Assembly (NCBI RefSeq): GCF_006210265.1
Contig: NZ_VCNC01000002.1
Location: 1-64,000 of the forward strand
Direction of reading: 5' to 3'
DNA length: 64,000 nt
From: Desulfovibrio sp. UCD-KL4C
GTDB taxonomy: Bacteria > Desulfobacterota > Desulfovibrionia > Desulfovibrionales > Desulfovibrionaceae
Both the position numbers and the translations under genes were made by a program. Shown in pieces: positions 14,270 to 23,935 of the stretch (positions are counted from its first letter, which is position 1; each line of letters opens with the position of its first letter). Below the pieces are notes generated by a model. It was not told where the DNA came from. It saw only the letters and a list, made by a program, of their open reading frames with translations, and made no database searches.

Positions 14270-16723
14270 ATGTCGTCCACAATATTCGAAGGTGGCAACG
14301 AATCCGCCGAAAAAAATATTCTTCCAATGATGTCACTGCGGGAAGTCGTAATGTTTCCGCGTTCTATAGTACCTCTTTTTGTAGGGCGTGAAGCGTCTAT
14401 AAAAGCCATTGAAGAAGCTATTTCGGAACATGATAAAAAGATTTTTCTTGTTACTCAACAGTTTCCAGAGAAAGAAAAACCAGAGTCTGAAGACTTATTC
14501 AGAGTTGGTACCGTAAGTAAAATTCTTCAGATGCTCAGGCTTCCTGATGGCACAATTAAAGTCCTTTTTGAAGGTCTTTACCGCGCAAAGTGGGATCCGG
14601 AGGTTGACGGAGAAAGCTTTGAAGATGTTTTCCCGATGGTTACCCTTGAAGCAATTGAGGATCTTCCGGCTGATTTAAATGTCACGGAAGCTCTTGTTCG
14701 GTCAGTTCACGGTGCGCTGGAAAATTTTGGAAAAGTTAATAAAAAACTTGCTCCAGAAACAATTCTAGCCATTTCGACCATTAGAACTGCAGGGAAACTT
14801 GCTGATTCAATAATGCCTCATCTTAAAATTGAGTTTACCAAGAAGCAGACTATTCTTGAAATGGTAGACCCGATTAAAAGGCTTGAAGCTGTTTATGAGT
14901 TTTTACTCAGCGAGATTGAAATTGTATCCATTGAAAAGCGTGTGAAAAGCCGCGTAAAAGGGCAGATGGAGAAGAATCAGCGCGAGTACTATCTTAATGA
15001 ACAACTCAAGGCCATCAATAAAGAGATGGGACGTGAGGATGATCCGCAGTCTGAAGCACAAGCTCTTGAAGAACAGCTTGATGCTAAAAAGATGGAAGAT
15101 GAATCACGTGAACGTGTTCGTAAAGAAATTAAAAAACTACGCCAAATGGCTCCTTCTTCGGCAGAATACACAGTTGTACGCAATTATGTTGACTGGGTTA
15201 TGGAGTTGCCTTGGAATGAATATAAATCTGTTAAGCTAGATATTGCAGAGGCTCGTAGAATTTTGGATGAAGATCATTATGGTCTTGAAAAACCAAAAGA
15301 GCGTATTCTCGAATATATGGCTGTTCAGTCGCTCGTCGAAACTATAAAAGGACCAATTCTTTGTTTTGTAGGTCCTCCCGGAGTAGGTAAGACTTCAATT
15401 GCCCGTTCTATTGCAAGAGCTATGGATCGCGAATTTGTTCGTCTATCTCTTGGCGGAGTACGTGATGAAGCTGAAATCAGAGGTCATCGCCGTACTTATG
15501 TAGGCGCACTCCCCGGTAAAATCATTCACTCACTCAGACGTTGCAAATTCAGCAACCCTGTTATCTGCCTTGATGAAGTTGATAAAATGAGCACGGATTT
15601 CAGAGGAGATCCATCTTCGGCATTGCTTGAAGTACTTGACCCTGAACAGAATGGAACTTTCAGCGATCATTATCTTGATTTAGATTATGACCTGTCAAAG
15701 GTCTTTTTCATAACAACAGCTAATGATTTGAACTCTATTCCAGGTCCATTGCAGGACAGAATGGAAATCATTCGTTTGCCGGGATATCTTGAAACTGAAA
15801 AAACTCAAATTGCCAAGGACTTCCTTTTGCCTAAGCAAATTGAAGAGCATGGTTTAAAATTAGAAAACCTTGCTGTTTCTGACAGTGCAATGCTTGAGAT
15901 TGTCCGCACATATACAAGGGAAGCTGGGGTCCGAAGTCTTGAACGTGAGATTGCGAAGGTTTGCCGTAAGACAGCAATGAAAATTGTTGAAGCAGATGAT
16001 AAATCTCAAAACATTCATGTCACCAAAAATAATCTTGCAAAGATACTTGGTGTTCATAAGTTCAGTCATGGTTCCAGTGAAGAAAAGTCTCTTATAGGTG
16101 TTTCAACAGGGCTTGCATATACGCAGGTCGGTGGTGAAATGCTAATGGTTGAAGTCGTTCTTATGCCGGGTAAAGGTAAAGTTGTTATCACCGGTAAGCT
16201 TGGGGATGTTATGCAGGAGTCTGCACAGGCAGCTCTTTCATATATTCGTTCACGCTCGGATCTGTTCGGGCTTAAACCGAACTTCCATGAGAAAATAGAC
16301 ATTCACGTTCATGTTCCTGAAGGAGCAACTCCTAAAGACGGTCCTTCCGCAGGTATTACTCTTTGCACCGCGATGGCTTCAGCATTCTTGAATGTTCCTG
16401 TACGGCACGATCTGGCGATGACTGGAGAAATTACTTTACGTGGAAGGGTTCTTCCTATCGGCGGACTGAGAGAAAAGCTACTTGCAGCTCATAGAGGGCT
16501 TTCAAAAGTAGTTCTGATTCCTTCTGAAAACGAAAAAGATCTTAAGGAAGTTCCAGATGCAATTTTGAAAGATCTGGAAATATTCCCTGTTGAAAATATG
16601 GATCAAGTTTTAAGTCATGCTCTTGAGAGTTTGACAGCGGAAGAGCTTTTCAGAGGGAAAAATAATATTACCCCTGTGGCCTTAACTCTTGTTAAAGAAG
16701 AGTATCAGCCTTCAGCCCACTAA
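14270..16723 (+). CDS. lon: ATP-dependent Lon protease (LonA)
   Basis: A LonA-type protease of 817 residues. The N-terminal LON substrate-binding domain starts at [21 protein letters not shown] coiled middle region follows ([18 protein letters not shown]). The AAA+ module carries Walker [10 protein letters not shown] and the Walker B-like segment ICLDEVDKM. The C-terminal Ser-Lys protease domain shows the catalytic Ser in [10 protein letters not shown] and the Lys in [13 protein letters not shown]. The Shine-Dalgarno is AGGAGG a few bases before ATG. It has its own terminator downstream. Located after clpX as in many bacteria. Cytosolic; degrades misfolded and regulatory proteins. Confidence 0.98.
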   Translation: MSSTIFEGGNESAEKNILPMMSLREVVMFPRSIVPLFVGREASIKAIEEAISEHDKKIFLVTQQFPEKEKPESEDLFRVGTVSKILQMLRLPDGTIKVLFEGLYRAKWDPEVDGESFEDVFPMVTLEAIEDLPADLNVTEALVRSVHGALENFGKVNKKLAPETILAISTIRTAGKLADSIMPHLKIEFTKKQTILEMVDPIKRLEAVYEFLLSEIEIVSIEKRVKSRVKGQMEKNQREYYLNEQLKAINKEMGREDDPQSEAQALEEQLDAKKMEDESRERVRKEIKKLRQMAPSSAEYTVVRNYVDWVMELPWNEYKSVKLDIAEARRILDEDHYGLEKPKERILEYMAVQSLVETIKGPILCFVGPPGVGKTSIARSIARAMDREFVRLSLGGVRDEAEIRGHRRTYVGALPGKIIHSLRRCKFSNPVICLDEVDKMSTDFRGDPSSALLEVLDPEQNGTFSDHYLDLDYDLSKVFFITTANDLNSIPGPLQDRMEIIRLPGYLETEKTQIAKDFLLPKQIEEHGLKLENLAVSDSAMLEIVRTYTREAGVRSLEREIAKVCRKTAMKIVEADDKSQNIHVTKNNLAKILGVHKFSHGSSEEKSLIGVSTGLAYTQVGGEMLMVEVVLMPGKGKVVITGKLGDVMQESAQAALSYIRSRSDLFGLKPNFHEKIDIHVHVPEGATPKDGPSAGITLCTAMASAFLNVPVRHDLAMTGEITLRGRVLPIGGLREKLLAAHRGLSKVVLIPSENEKDLKEVPDAILKDLEIFPVENMDQVLSHALESLTAEELFRGKNNITPVALTLVKEEYQPSAH

Positions 16724-16746
16724 TTAGTCTCTGATTTTAAAATGTT

Positions 16747-16783
16747 AAAGGGTGCTTACTAATTAGTGAGCACCCTTTTTTTT
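16747..16783 (+). terminator. Intrinsic terminator of lon
   Basis: A stem of about 14 bp with an AATT loop (AAAGGGTGCT...AGCACCCTTT) is followed by eight T. Confidence 0.92.
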
Positions 16784-16794
16784 ATAATTTTTAT

Positions 16795-17043
16795 TTATCC
16801 ATCAATAGGACTGAAAGTTCTAACAGACCCTATGTCTTCCCAACTATAGTATGTATTAATAGATTCTCCATCTTTTTCCTGCGTTATGCGAACGAATTCT
16901 TCGCCAAGGAAAAGCACTGCGGATTCATAAATAGTACCGTCATTAATTTGAATTCTAAGTTGCTTTCTGAGCTTGCGAGACAGGGTCCCATGCAGAGGCA
17001 TTGAAGCATATTCAAAAACTTTTTCTAATGTCGTTTTTTGCAT
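16795..17043 (-). CDS. Small hypothetical protein with possible Sm-like fold
   Basis: The product has 82 residues, with a strong Shine-Dalgarno (AAAGGAG) before the ATG. The N-terminal 30 residues are helical and basic (SRKLRKQLR). The rest reads as five short beta strands: LRIQINDGT, YESAVLFLG, EFVRITQEK, SINTYYSWED, IGSVRTFSP. The strand-G-strand pattern with a terminal I-x-x-V-x-x-F is reminiscent of Sm/Hfq-like barrels. I do not recognise the family, and the fold is an impression only. It is a stand-alone gene convergent with lon. Confidence 0.65.
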   Translation of the reverse strand: MQKTTLEKVFEYASMPLHGTLSRKLRKQLRIQINDGTIYESAVLFLGEEFVRITQEKDGESINTYYSWEDIGSVRTFSPIDG

Positions 17044-17077
17044 TTTTAATTCTCCTTTAGTTGTTAGTATTACCTAT

Positions 17078-17106
17078 TGTTTACAATTAATGAAATATTC
17101 AGTCAA
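17078..17106 (-). promoter_or_regulatory. Putative promoter of the Sm-like small protein gene
   Basis: On the minus strand TTGACT (17106-17101), a 17-base spacer and TAAACA (17083-17078). The start codon is 35 bases downstream. Confidence 0.35.
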
Positions 17107-17354
17107 TAAACTCTGTGGTTTTGAATGCTATTGTACATAATTGATTAAATAAGCTGTTTTAGTAGGTTTTATGGTGGGTAGTTATACGGGAAGTGAAAAA
17201 GTGGTTTTAGTCTGTAAAAATATATTATTCTGTGACGTAAAGTGTAGATGGTATAAGGCTTAACAGAAGACTGGTTGTTGAGTATGCGAGCTAGTTTAAT
17301 GAGCGTTAGACTGGAGTAGAGTGAATTAATTAAATATATGCATTAGGTTTCTAG
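17107..17354. other. Intergenic, no feature seen
   Basis: AT-rich spacer upstream of the small minus-strand gene and downstream of the next one. I see no coding frame, RNA gene or clear hairpin. Confidence 0.4.
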
Positions 17355-17663
17355 TTAAAAGCTAAAGCTGAATCCAAGTCCGAGTCCCAGACCTTTTTTC
17401 TCGGGAGTATATTTTTGTTCGTTTTCGTGGATATTGGAATCCAGTCCGAAAAGGAATCCTGCATTGATTCCGTCTGAAAGGGTAAAGCTGTTGGTTATTA
17501 TAGATTTACCCGTCAGCTGGCTGGTACTGCGGGAATTGTTATTTCTGTTATCTATTGAAGTGGAAAGTTCATTTTCTGTTTGGCGTTCTGTTGCGTTAAC
17601 AGCTGCAATAGTCAGTCCTGTAAGTATAAATATTGCTAGAATTATTAGGATTTTTTTCCACAT
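17355..17663 (-). CDS. Small exported hypothetical protein
   Basis: A 102-residue protein with a signal peptide (WKKILIILAIFILTGLTIAA, probable cleavage near VNA-T). The middle is Ser/Asn/Thr-rich. A GINAGFLFGLDS strand and a glycine-rich C-terminus end with alternating hydrophobics and a final Phe (GLGLGFSFSF). A C-terminal Phe on an amphipathic strand resembles the Bam recognition signal of outer-membrane proteins, but the protein is too short to form a barrel alone. A Shine-Dalgarno (GGGAGG) precedes the ATG. Single gene; function unknown. Confidence 0.6.
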   Translation of the reverse strand: MWKKILIILAIFILTGLTIAAVNATERQTENELSTSIDNRNNNSRSTSQLTGKSIITNSFTLSDGINAGFLFGLDSNIHENEQKYTPEKKGLGLGLGFSFSF

Positions 17664-17851
17664 GATACAGCCTCCCTTTTATGGGGCGCGGAAAATTCTA
17701 CAAATTAATCATTACTGATTATAATAGATACAAGAAGTAGACCGTTTTAGTACAAAACTAATTAATTTAGTTTGAATTTTTTGGCATTTTTTAGATGGGA
17801 AATTTTTGCAGCGAAATTGTGAAAGATGAAAATAGTAAGATTTTTATATAA

Positions 17852-17887
17852 AAAAGAGCTTGAAGATATTAATCTTCAAGCTCTTTT
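17852..17887 (-). terminator. Terminator between the small exported protein region and the M23 peptidase gene
   Basis: A perfect 16-bp stem (17852-17867 with 17872-17887) with loop ATTA. The T-rich flank is usable in both directions. It ends the minus-strand peptidase transcript. Confidence 0.9.
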
Positions 17888-17912
17888 ATTTAACGTTTAG
17901 TATAGCTGGTAA

Positions 17913-19241
17913 CTAGTTAGACGGCTGCTCCAGCTTGCGGGTAATATTATTTTTTATCCAGGTTCCATCCCACCATTCATAAGGGTTAACTGGAATTCCG
18001 GAGCAAAGAACACCAAAGTGAAGGTGATCTCCGCCTGCCATGCCGGTAACACCTGTTTTACCGATAATCTGTCCTCTTTTGACTGTGTCACCGATTGCTA
18101 CATCAATCTGGCTGAGGTGAGAGTATAGAGTTTGTAGCCCTAAACCGTGATCAATTATGACAGCGTTTCCGTATATTCCGAAATTATGTGCAGCTACGAC
18201 TATACGTCCATTGTTGGCTGCAGGAACGGGGGCATGTCTTGTGCTGGCGAGGTCGATTCCCAGATGAGTCTGATGATCTATTTTTTTGCCATTGTGCATG
18301 TAGGTACGTTGATCACCGAATCCTGCTTTAGCTGCTGAATTTGGCAGTCTTAGGAATTTACCTTCGAAGGTAAAGGTTGGTGATGTATCGAGTCCTATCT
18401 TGCGAAGTTCCGCTCTGTTTTTAATACGCAACTCTCTATTAACTCTCAAAAATAATTCAACTTGATTTGAAACTCCAGGGAAGGAAGCTTCAAATTGAGG
18501 CATCTTAGTGCTTAAGAAGCGGTCTGAGATATTAATGGTATCGTGCCGATATTTTCTGGCGTTTGTATGATACCAGAAAGTACTGGTTCTTATATTTTTA
18601 GCAGCATCTTCTACCATTAGTCTCGGGTTGTATTTTTTTACATTTGAATAAAAAGGCATGGCAAATAGACACGCATATTCACCGTTAGGCTGCTTGTATC
18701 CCGGGAAGAAGTCTTCGCCAACTTCTACGCCTGATTTTGCAGGAGTTTCATTAAGCGAATAGATAACTAGGGCGCAACCGCCTTGGGTTAGGTTGTGAGA
18801 GGTCGTTTGAACCGTTATTCTAGGTGCAATTGTATCAAGAGTGTAGTTTCCTCGTGCAATAAATGCATTCCCGCTGCCGAACCCGGCAAGAGAGCTGTCT
18901 ACTGCCCATGCGGCAACTTCAAAATGGCCTTGTTTGATTTGATCTTTAGTGAGCAGAATCTCTTGATTATAATCAAAAGTTCCTTTTGGCAGAATTTTTT
19001 CGGTTAGGGTTGTTTTCTTTTTACCTTGAGTTAGTACAATCTTTACAGCTTTAATCCCTGACTGTGCATCTTTGATGCTGACGGTGATCGGAGTTGTAAA
19101 ATTAATAAATCCTTTATTCGGTGTTAGTGTAACTTGTGGAGCGTTTGTATCTTTATATAACAAATACGCTCCTCCGCAGAGAATTCCCACTATCAAAATT
19201 AAAAATATGATTGGAATTATTCGAGTTTTGTTTCTTGCCAT
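17913..19241 (-). CDS. Membrane-anchored M23 family metallopeptidase (LytM-like)
   Basis: The product has 442 residues and one N-terminal membrane helix (about 8-29), so the bulk lies in the periplasm. Residues about 30-310 are beta-rich, with an N-terminal Big/Ig-like segment (VTLTPNKGFINFTTPITVSI) and a long middle domain typical of this family. The C-terminal LytM domain (about 325-430) has the zinc motifs H-x-x-x-D (HLGIDLA) and HLHFG plus the conserved LYSHLSQ. It should therefore be an active peptidoglycan endopeptidase cutting cross-links during growth or division. A Shine-Dalgarno (AAAGGA) precedes the ATG. It is a single-gene unit. Confidence 0.93.
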   Translation of the reverse strand: MARNKTRIIPIIFLILIVGILCGGAYLLYKDTNAPQVTLTPNKGFINFTTPITVSIKDAQSGIKAVKIVLTQGKKKTTLTEKILPKGTFDYNQEILLTKDQIKQGHFEVAAWAVDSSLAGFGSGNAFIARGNYTLDTIAPRITVQTTSHNLTQGGCALVIYSLNETPAKSGVEVGEDFFPGYKQPNGEYACLFAMPFYSNVKKYNPRLMVEDAAKNIRTSTFWYHTNARKYRHDTINISDRFLSTKMPQFEASFPGVSNQVELFLRVNRELRIKNRAELRKIGLDTSPTFTFEGKFLRLPNSAAKAGFGDQRTYMHNGKKIDHQTHLGIDLASTRHAPVPAANNGRIVVAAHNFGIYGNAVIIDHGLGLQTLYSHLSQIDVAIGDTVKRGQIIGKTGVTGMAGGDHLHFGVLCSGIPVNPYEWWDGTWIKNNITRKLEQPSN

Positions 19242-19569
19242 TACGTATCCTTTAGTTCGTTAATTAAGCCAAAAAAATATAAATCTGTTTACCACCTGCT
19301 TCCTTAACAGGAAACAGGTGGATTGTTCAACGTGCAACATTGGCAAGTTTTAATAAATCTATCGATAGTATAGATTTATTTTGATGCTTAAGCTTGTTTT
19401 CTATTGGAATTATTGGTGTAAAACTTTGCACTGTGTATATGATATGAAAAATATATTCAGCGTGGTTATATTTTTTAATAAGTAAGCAGATTTCTTGAAG
19501 AGTTTATAACTGAGCGAATTTTATTAAGGCGGTTCCGGTGCTGTTGCTCCGGAACCGTTTTTATTATTG
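19242..19569. other. Intergenic region with two palindromes and a plus-strand terminator
   Basis: It holds a hairpin CCACCTG 19292-19298 / CAGGTGG 19315-19321 with a second inner stem TTCCT/AGGAA, and a perfect 11-bp inverted repeat 19352-19362 / 19370-19380. A GC-rich terminator follows (CGGTTCCGG 19530-19538 with CCGGAACCG 19549-19557, then TTTTT), which points rightward. No plus-strand gene precedes that terminator, so either it serves the leftward CBS gene imperfectly or an unannotated plus-strand RNA ends here. Confidence 0.5.
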
Positions 19570-20004
19570 TTATTCAGCCTGCTCCAAAGCCTCCATAAGG
19601 CTTATGGTTAGCTTAAGGAAGTCTGCTTCTGTTAGAATACCTGTCAGTTCGTTTGCATCATTCACCACTGGTAGGCATCCATACTTGTGCTGAAGTAGTA
19701 GATTCGCGGCTTCTTTGAGCAAAGTTTCACCTGTAACGGTTTTAATGCCTGTTCTCATAATTTCACCAACTGGGATACCAGAATCAATTTCTCCCTGCGT
19801 TACAGAGTCGATTCCGGCTAAATGGGAAATTGTCGCGCCGAGTATGTCTCTGTGAGTAATCAAACCAATAAACAAGCGATTCTCATTTACGATAGGAATA
19901 TGTCTGATTCTTTGTAGATCCATCAAGGAACGGGCCATTCTTAAGGTGTCAGTCTCATTAAGAGTAAACAGATTTGTTGTCATAAGGTCTTTAACTGTTA
20001 GCAT
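19570..20004 (-). CDS. Tandem CBS domain protein
   Basis: The product, 144 residues long, consists of two CBS motifs: about 8-60 (MTTNLFTLNETDTLRMARSL ... GLITHRDI) and about 78-135 (MRTGIKTVTGETLLKEAANL ... GILTEADF). CBS pairs (Bateman modules) bind adenine nucleotides such as AMP, ATP or SAM and act as energy sensors. No catalytic domain is fused, so it must act on a partner. An excellent Shine-Dalgarno (AAAGGAGG) precedes the ATG. It is monocistronic, divergent from pcm. Confidence 0.92.
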   Translation of the reverse strand: MLTVKDLMTTNLFTLNETDTLRMARSLMDLQRIRHIPIVNENRLFIGLITHRDILGATISHLAGIDSVTQGEIDSGIPVGEIMRTGIKTVTGETLLKEAANLLLQHKYGCLPVVNDANELTGILTEADFLKLTISLMEALEQAE

Positions 20005-20335
20005 GCGGTCCTCCTTTGACTTACTTATAATCTCTCTTTATGACGCTCTTGTGTCAAGTGATGGGTACATAAACATGAAGTTTAATCAGCTTGAAGTGGT
20101 ATTCAGGTTGACTTGCTCGGTAAAATCTGATTTGCAACTGCAAACAATATACTTAAAAAAATTATTCGTTCACTATGAGATATCTTTAAGTTTCTGACAG
20201 TTACTTTATAATATTGTTTAAATACCTCAAGTCTGGGGCCTAACATAGAATTCGCAGACATACATGCTTGAGAGCATAGAGTCTCTTTTGGTTTATGTAG
20301 TTTGTTTTTGAGGCAGAACCTCATTAGGAGAAAGA
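20005..20335. other. Divergent intergenic region between the CBS gene and pcm
   Basis: It contains a TATAAT (20207-20212) that could be the -10 box of a rightward pcm promoter, although the matching -35 is poor. No coding sequence is evident. The last 20 bases hold the pcm Shine-Dalgarno. Confidence 0.4.
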
Positions 20336-20980
20336 GTGAGGATTGATCCAAAGTTCAGCAGAGCTAAGATGGTAGAAGAGCAGATTGTAGCCAGAGGCGT
20401 GGGTGATCAAAATGTTCTTTCAGCTATGCGGAAAATTCCAAGGCATCTTTTTGTCCAGGGAGCTCTTGCTGATAGAGCTTATGCCGACAGTGCGCTTCCT
20501 ATCGGAGAGGGGCAGACTATTTCTCAGCCGTTTATAGTCGCTTTCATGTCGGAATTATTACAGATTGAGTCCGGTCATAAAGTTCTGGAAATTGGGACAG
20601 GATCTGGGTATCAAGCTGCAGTGCTTGGCGAAATGGGCGCAGATGTTTATTCTGTGGAAAGGATACGTAAGCTGTTTATCGCTGCGCGAACTCTTCTGTT
20701 TGAAATGAGATATTTTAATATTAGGCTAAAGCTTGATGACGGAACTATGGGATGGCCGGATGAAGCTCCTTTTGATAGGATTATAGTTACAGCTGGCGGA
20801 CCGGAAATTCCTCAATATTTGACAGATCAGCTTGCCGACAACGGAAGAATGATTATACCTGTAGGGACGGAAAAAAGACGGCAGCAGTTGATTCTGGTCA
20901 CTAAAGAAGACGGTAATATTACAGAAAAAGATATGGGTGGATGTGCGTTTGTTGATCTTGTTGGGAAACAAGGTTGGTAG
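20336..20980 (+). CDS. pcm: Protein-L-isoaspartate O-methyltransferase
   Basis: A 214-residue enzyme, normal length. The start is GTG at 20336, supported by AGGAG 7 bases upstream. The SAM-binding motif [14 protein letters not shown] and post-I VYSVER are typical of PCMT, as are the N-terminal [11 protein letters not shown] and [16 protein letters not shown] segments. It repairs isoaspartyl residues in aged proteins by methylation. It stands 22 bases before the DUF368 gene and is probably co-transcribed with it and the following mrp gene. Confidence 0.97.
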   Translation: MRIDPKFSRAKMVEEQIVARGVGDQNVLSAMRKIPRHLFVQGALADRAYADSALPIGEGQTISQPFIVAFMSELLQIESGHKVLEIGTGSGYQAAVLGEMGADVYSVERIRKLFIAARTLLFEMRYFNIRLKLDDGTMGWPDEAPFDRIIVTAGGPEIPQYLTDQLADNGRMIIPVGTEKRRQQLILVTKEDGNITEKDMGGCAFVDLVGKQGW

Positions 20981-21002
20981 TAGCAGATTTGCTGGAGACT
21001 AA

Positions 21003-21962
21003 ATGAATTTAATTCAAGCATGGAATAATGGTCCGGGACCGAACTCAATTCGCGAGTATCTTATTTTGATACTCAAAGGAGTTTGTATGGGCGTTGCCGA
21101 TATAATTCCGGGAGTCTCCGGCGGGACAATGGCCTTCATTACTGGTATTTATGATGATCTAATAGACTCAATCCGTTCCTTTAACGGAAATTTTATAAAA
21201 AAATTAGTTACATTTGATTTAATGGGCGCTGTGGCGGAACCTCATTTAAAATTTCTAATTCCGCTTTTTTTCGGTATCATTCTGGCGATGGTTTCAGTTG
21301 CTAATATAATCCATTCTCTTCTTATAAATCATCCGGTTCAAGTCTGGTCTCTCTTTTTCGGACTTATTGCTTCCTCTATTTTAGTGGTAGGCCGAAATAT
21401 TGGTAATTTTTCCTTAAAAAATATTTTCTGTGGCATACTCGGGGCGATTTTCAGCTTTGTTTTGGTTGGATTGATTCCTGTTACGACTCCTGATACTTTG
21501 TGGTTTGTTTTTCTGTGTGCTTCGATCTCGATTTGTGCCATGATTCTACCGGGGATAAGCGGAGCTTTTATTCTGCTTTTACTTGGTAAATATGAGTACG
21601 TAACGGGAGCATTGCGTAATCCGGCTTTACCTGAGAATACAGCTATATTGATTGCTTTTGTGTGTGGATGTGCGCTTGGAATTTCTCTTTTTTCACGTGC
21701 TCTTCATTATTTTCTAGAAAAGCATCATGGTGTTACAATTAGTATTCTTACCGGATTTATGGCTGGAGCAATGAGAAAAGTTTGGCCTTGGAAAGATGTA
21801 CTTGAGTCTGTGGTCATTCGCGGAAAAACTCATGTTTTGAGTGAAGCCAATGTCCTTCCTCCTTCGTATAACGGGGAGTTTGCAATGGCTGTCGGATTAA
21901 TGCTTACGGGGTTTGCAGTAGTTTTAATCTTAGAATGGATATCTTCAGCCCAAAGGGGCTGA
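21003..21962 (+). CDS. DUF368 membrane protein (undecaprenyl-phosphate transporter family)
   Basis: This polytopic membrane protein of 319 residues has the DUF368 signature GVADIIPGVSGGTMAFITGI near the N-terminus. An inverted second copy (MILPGISGAFILLLLGKYEY) lies at about residues 180-199. Members of DUF368 (PopT) have been reported to recycle undecaprenyl phosphate across the inner membrane, complementary to DedA/UptA proteins. That family knowledge is the only basis for the function. The twin IPGVSGG/LPGISGA motifs suggest an internal duplication with antiparallel reentrant loops. A Shine-Dalgarno GGAGA precedes the ATG. Confidence 0.92.
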   Translation: MNLIQAWNNGPGPNSIREYLILILKGVCMGVADIIPGVSGGTMAFITGIYDDLIDSIRSFNGNFIKKLVTFDLMGAVAEPHLKFLIPLFFGIILAMVSVANIIHSLLINHPVQVWSLFFGLIASSILVVGRNIGNFSLKNIFCGILGAIFSFVLVGLIPVTTPDTLWFVFLCASISICAMILPGISGAFILLLLGKYEYVTGALRNPALPENTAILIAFVCGCALGISLFSRALHYFLEKHHGVTISILTGFMAGAMRKVWPWKDVLESVVIRGKTHVLSEANVLPPSYNGEFAMAVGLMLTGFAVVLILEWISSAQRG

Positions 21963-22013
21963 TTTTGTTGGGAGTGATCCTCCCTTAGTTTAATATACAA
22001 CAAAGGCAGAAAA

Positions 22014-22904
22014 ATGAGTTCATCATGTGGGTCCTGTTCATCAGGACAGAAAGACGGCGATAAAACAAGCGCCGCCCATGCTCTTCAGAATGAGTTAATT
22101 TCTTCTACCCTGAAGAGAATTAAATACAAAATTTTTGTTATGAGCGGTAAAGGCGGAGTCGGCAAAAGTTCTGTTGCAGTCAATATTGCTGCAGCTCTTG
22201 CGGACAAAGGCTTTAAAGTCGGTATTTTGGATGTTGATATTCACGGTCCAAGCGTTCCTCATTTACTTGGAATTACCGGACAGCTAGAAGTTGAACGTGG
22301 AAATCTGGTTGTTCCTAAGAAAGTGAATGAAAATCTTCATGTTGTTTCCATGGAATCATTGCTTAAGGATCCTGATCAGGCTGTTCTTTGGCGTGGGCCT
22401 ATGAAAACTTCCGCTATCAGACAGTTTATTTCTGACGTTCAGTGGGGCGATTTAGATTTTCTGGTCATCGATTCCCCTCCGGGAACAGGTGATGAGCCAA
22501 TGACAGTTCTTAAGACTATTCCTGAGTCTTTAGCTGTCGTTGTAACAACTCCACAGGAAATATCTCTTGCGGATGTCCGTAAGGCTATTAATTTTCTTCA
22601 GTACGCTAAGGCTAATATTATGGGCGTTGTAGAAAATATGAGTGGTCTTATCTGTCCCCATTGCAAAGAGCATATAGATCTGTTTAAAAAGGGTGGCGGA
22701 GAGCAGCTTGCTGAAAAATATGGATTGCCATTCTTAGGTGCAATTCCTTTAGATCCTACAGCCGTTGTTGCTGCTGATCTTGGTAAGCCGGTTGTTCTGC
22801 TTGAGGAAGATTCCCCTGCTAAAACCGCATTTAGAGATGTTGCGGATAAAATAGCAAAAGCTGCAGAAAGCAGCTTGGAAATTGCTTCTAGCACTCACAT
22901 CTAG
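22014..22904 (+). CDS. mrp: Mrp/NBP35-type iron-sulfur carrier ATPase
   Basis: The protein has 296 residues. Its deviant Walker A is SGKGGVGKSS (P-loop), with DVDIHGPSVPHLLG as switch I and VIDSPPGTGDEP as switch II. The C-terminal CxxC (GLICPHC) is used for bridging an Fe-S cluster in the dimer. The N-terminal stretch SSCGSCSSG supplies extra Cys, as in Nbp35-like proteins. It loads or transfers Fe-S clusters in the cytosol, which matters for an anaerobic sulfate reducer rich in Fe-S enzymes. It lies downstream of DUF368 with a 51-base gap containing short hairpins. Confidence 0.95.
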   Translation: MSSSCGSCSSGQKDGDKTSAAHALQNELISSTLKRIKYKIFVMSGKGGVGKSSVAVNIAAALADKGFKVGILDVDIHGPSVPHLLGITGQLEVERGNLVVPKKVNENLHVVSMESLLKDPDQAVLWRGPMKTSAIRQFISDVQWGDLDFLVIDSPPGTGDEPMTVLKTIPESLAVVVTTPQEISLADVRKAINFLQYAKANIMGVVENMSGLICPHCKEHIDLFKKGGGEQLAEKYGLPFLGAIPLDPTAVVAADLGKPVVLLEEDSPAKTAFRDVADKIAKAAESSLEIASSTHI

Positions 22905-22959
22905 GATCAGATAGAAGATTTTAGTTTTGTTTTGAGTGAATAAGTATCGATTTAGGTTG

Positions 22960-22982
22960 CGGGGAGATTACCACTCTCCCCG
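22960..22982 (+). terminator. Possible terminator after mrp
   Basis: CGGGGAGA/TCTCCCCG, 8-bp stem with a 7-base loop, but with only a weak T run afterwards. Confidence 0.5.
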
Positions 22983-23061
22983 GCAGCTTTAAAATCAGTC
23001 CATAATTAGAGTCTTTTTATAAGATACTCTGATTAAATGAATTTTAGAACCGGGACACGCC

Positions 23062-23607
23062 ATGTTCAATCTTGCTAATTCCCTGACTCTTGGACGTATT
23101 TTTACTGTACCAGTTATAGTGGTCCTTCTTTACTTCCCTAATCAGGTGACGATGTTTCTTGCAGCTTTAATGTTTTTTATAGCATCGCTGACTGATATTT
23201 TTGACGGCATAATCGCACGCCGGCAAAATCAGGTAACATCACTGGGTAAATTTTTAGATCCATTAGCGGATAAGCTTTTGATCAGTTCTATTTTAATTAT
23301 GCTTACACAGCTTGGTTATGTAGCTGGCTGGATAAGTGTGGTCATTATTTGCCGGGAACTTATCATAACAGGGCTGAGAGCTATTGCTATGGATATGGGA
23401 CTGGTGCTTGCCGCTGATAAATTCGGTAAGATGAAAACTATGGCGCAAAGTCTGGCTCTAGGCCCACTTTTGTTGCATTATTCTTATTTCGGAGTGGATA
23501 TGCATGCCCTTGGAACATGGATTTTATATCTAGCATTAGCACTGACTGTCTTTTCCGGTGGTAATTATATGTACAATTTGTATAAAATTTGGTTAACTAG
23601 CGAATAA
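23062..23607 (+). CDS. pgsA: CDP-diacylglycerol-glycerol-3-phosphate 3-phosphatidyltransferase
   Basis: This integral membrane enzyme has 181 residues. The CDP-alcohol phosphotransferase signature D-x2-D-G-x2-A-R-x8-G-x3-D-x3-D is fully present (DIFDGIIARR ... GKFLDPLADK, about residues 45-70). Several membrane helices surround it. The N-terminus FNLANSLTLGRIFTVPVIVV is typical of PgsA. It makes phosphatidylglycerophosphate, the precursor of phosphatidylglycerol and cardiolipin, in the inner membrane. It stands at the head of a run of small genes. Confidence 0.95.
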   Translation: MFNLANSLTLGRIFTVPVIVVLLYFPNQVTMFLAALMFFIASLTDIFDGIIARRQNQVTSLGKFLDPLADKLLISSILIMLTQLGYVAGWISVVIICRELIITGLRAIAMDMGLVLAADKFGKMKTMAQSLALGPLLLHYSYFGVDMHALGTWILYLALALTVFSGGNYMYNLYKIWLTSE

Positions 23608-23647
23608 TTTTTTGAAAGCAAATAAATAATACTCAGCTAGGTGCAGC

Positions 23648-23926
23648 ATGAACCATACTGAAAGAAATAATCTTATAATCAGACTGAACAACTGCCTTGA
23701 GACAATTCTTGAACTTGAGCATGAATTGGAAAAGCTTGATCTTAATCGTAATTTCCTTGAAGAACTTGATGTTTTAAAGGATTTTATGCAAAAAGTTGAG
23801 AAGGTTCAAATTAATGAAGATGATGTTCAGAGAATTGAAACCGCAACAGGAAGTTTTTTGAAAGAACTGAGGCATCCGCTTAGTCAACTAGATTCATCTA
23901 AAAAGCTTTTTATGCGTCTACAGTAG
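23648..23926 (+). CDS. Hypothetical helical protein
   Basis: A protein of 92 residues, strongly charged and almost wholly helical. Leu/Glu heptads (LETILELEHELEKLDL) suggest a short coiled coil. No membrane segment or known motif is seen. It lies between pgsA and an FtsB-like gene with only 9 bases to the latter, so it is probably part of the same operon. AGGTG precedes the ATG. Function unknown. Confidence 0.7.
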   Translation: MNHTERNNLIIRLNNCLETILELEHELEKLDLNRNFLEELDVLKDFMQKVEKVQINEDDVQRIETATGSFLKELRHPLSQLDSSKKLFMRLQ

Positions 23927-23935
23927 GAGTTTATA

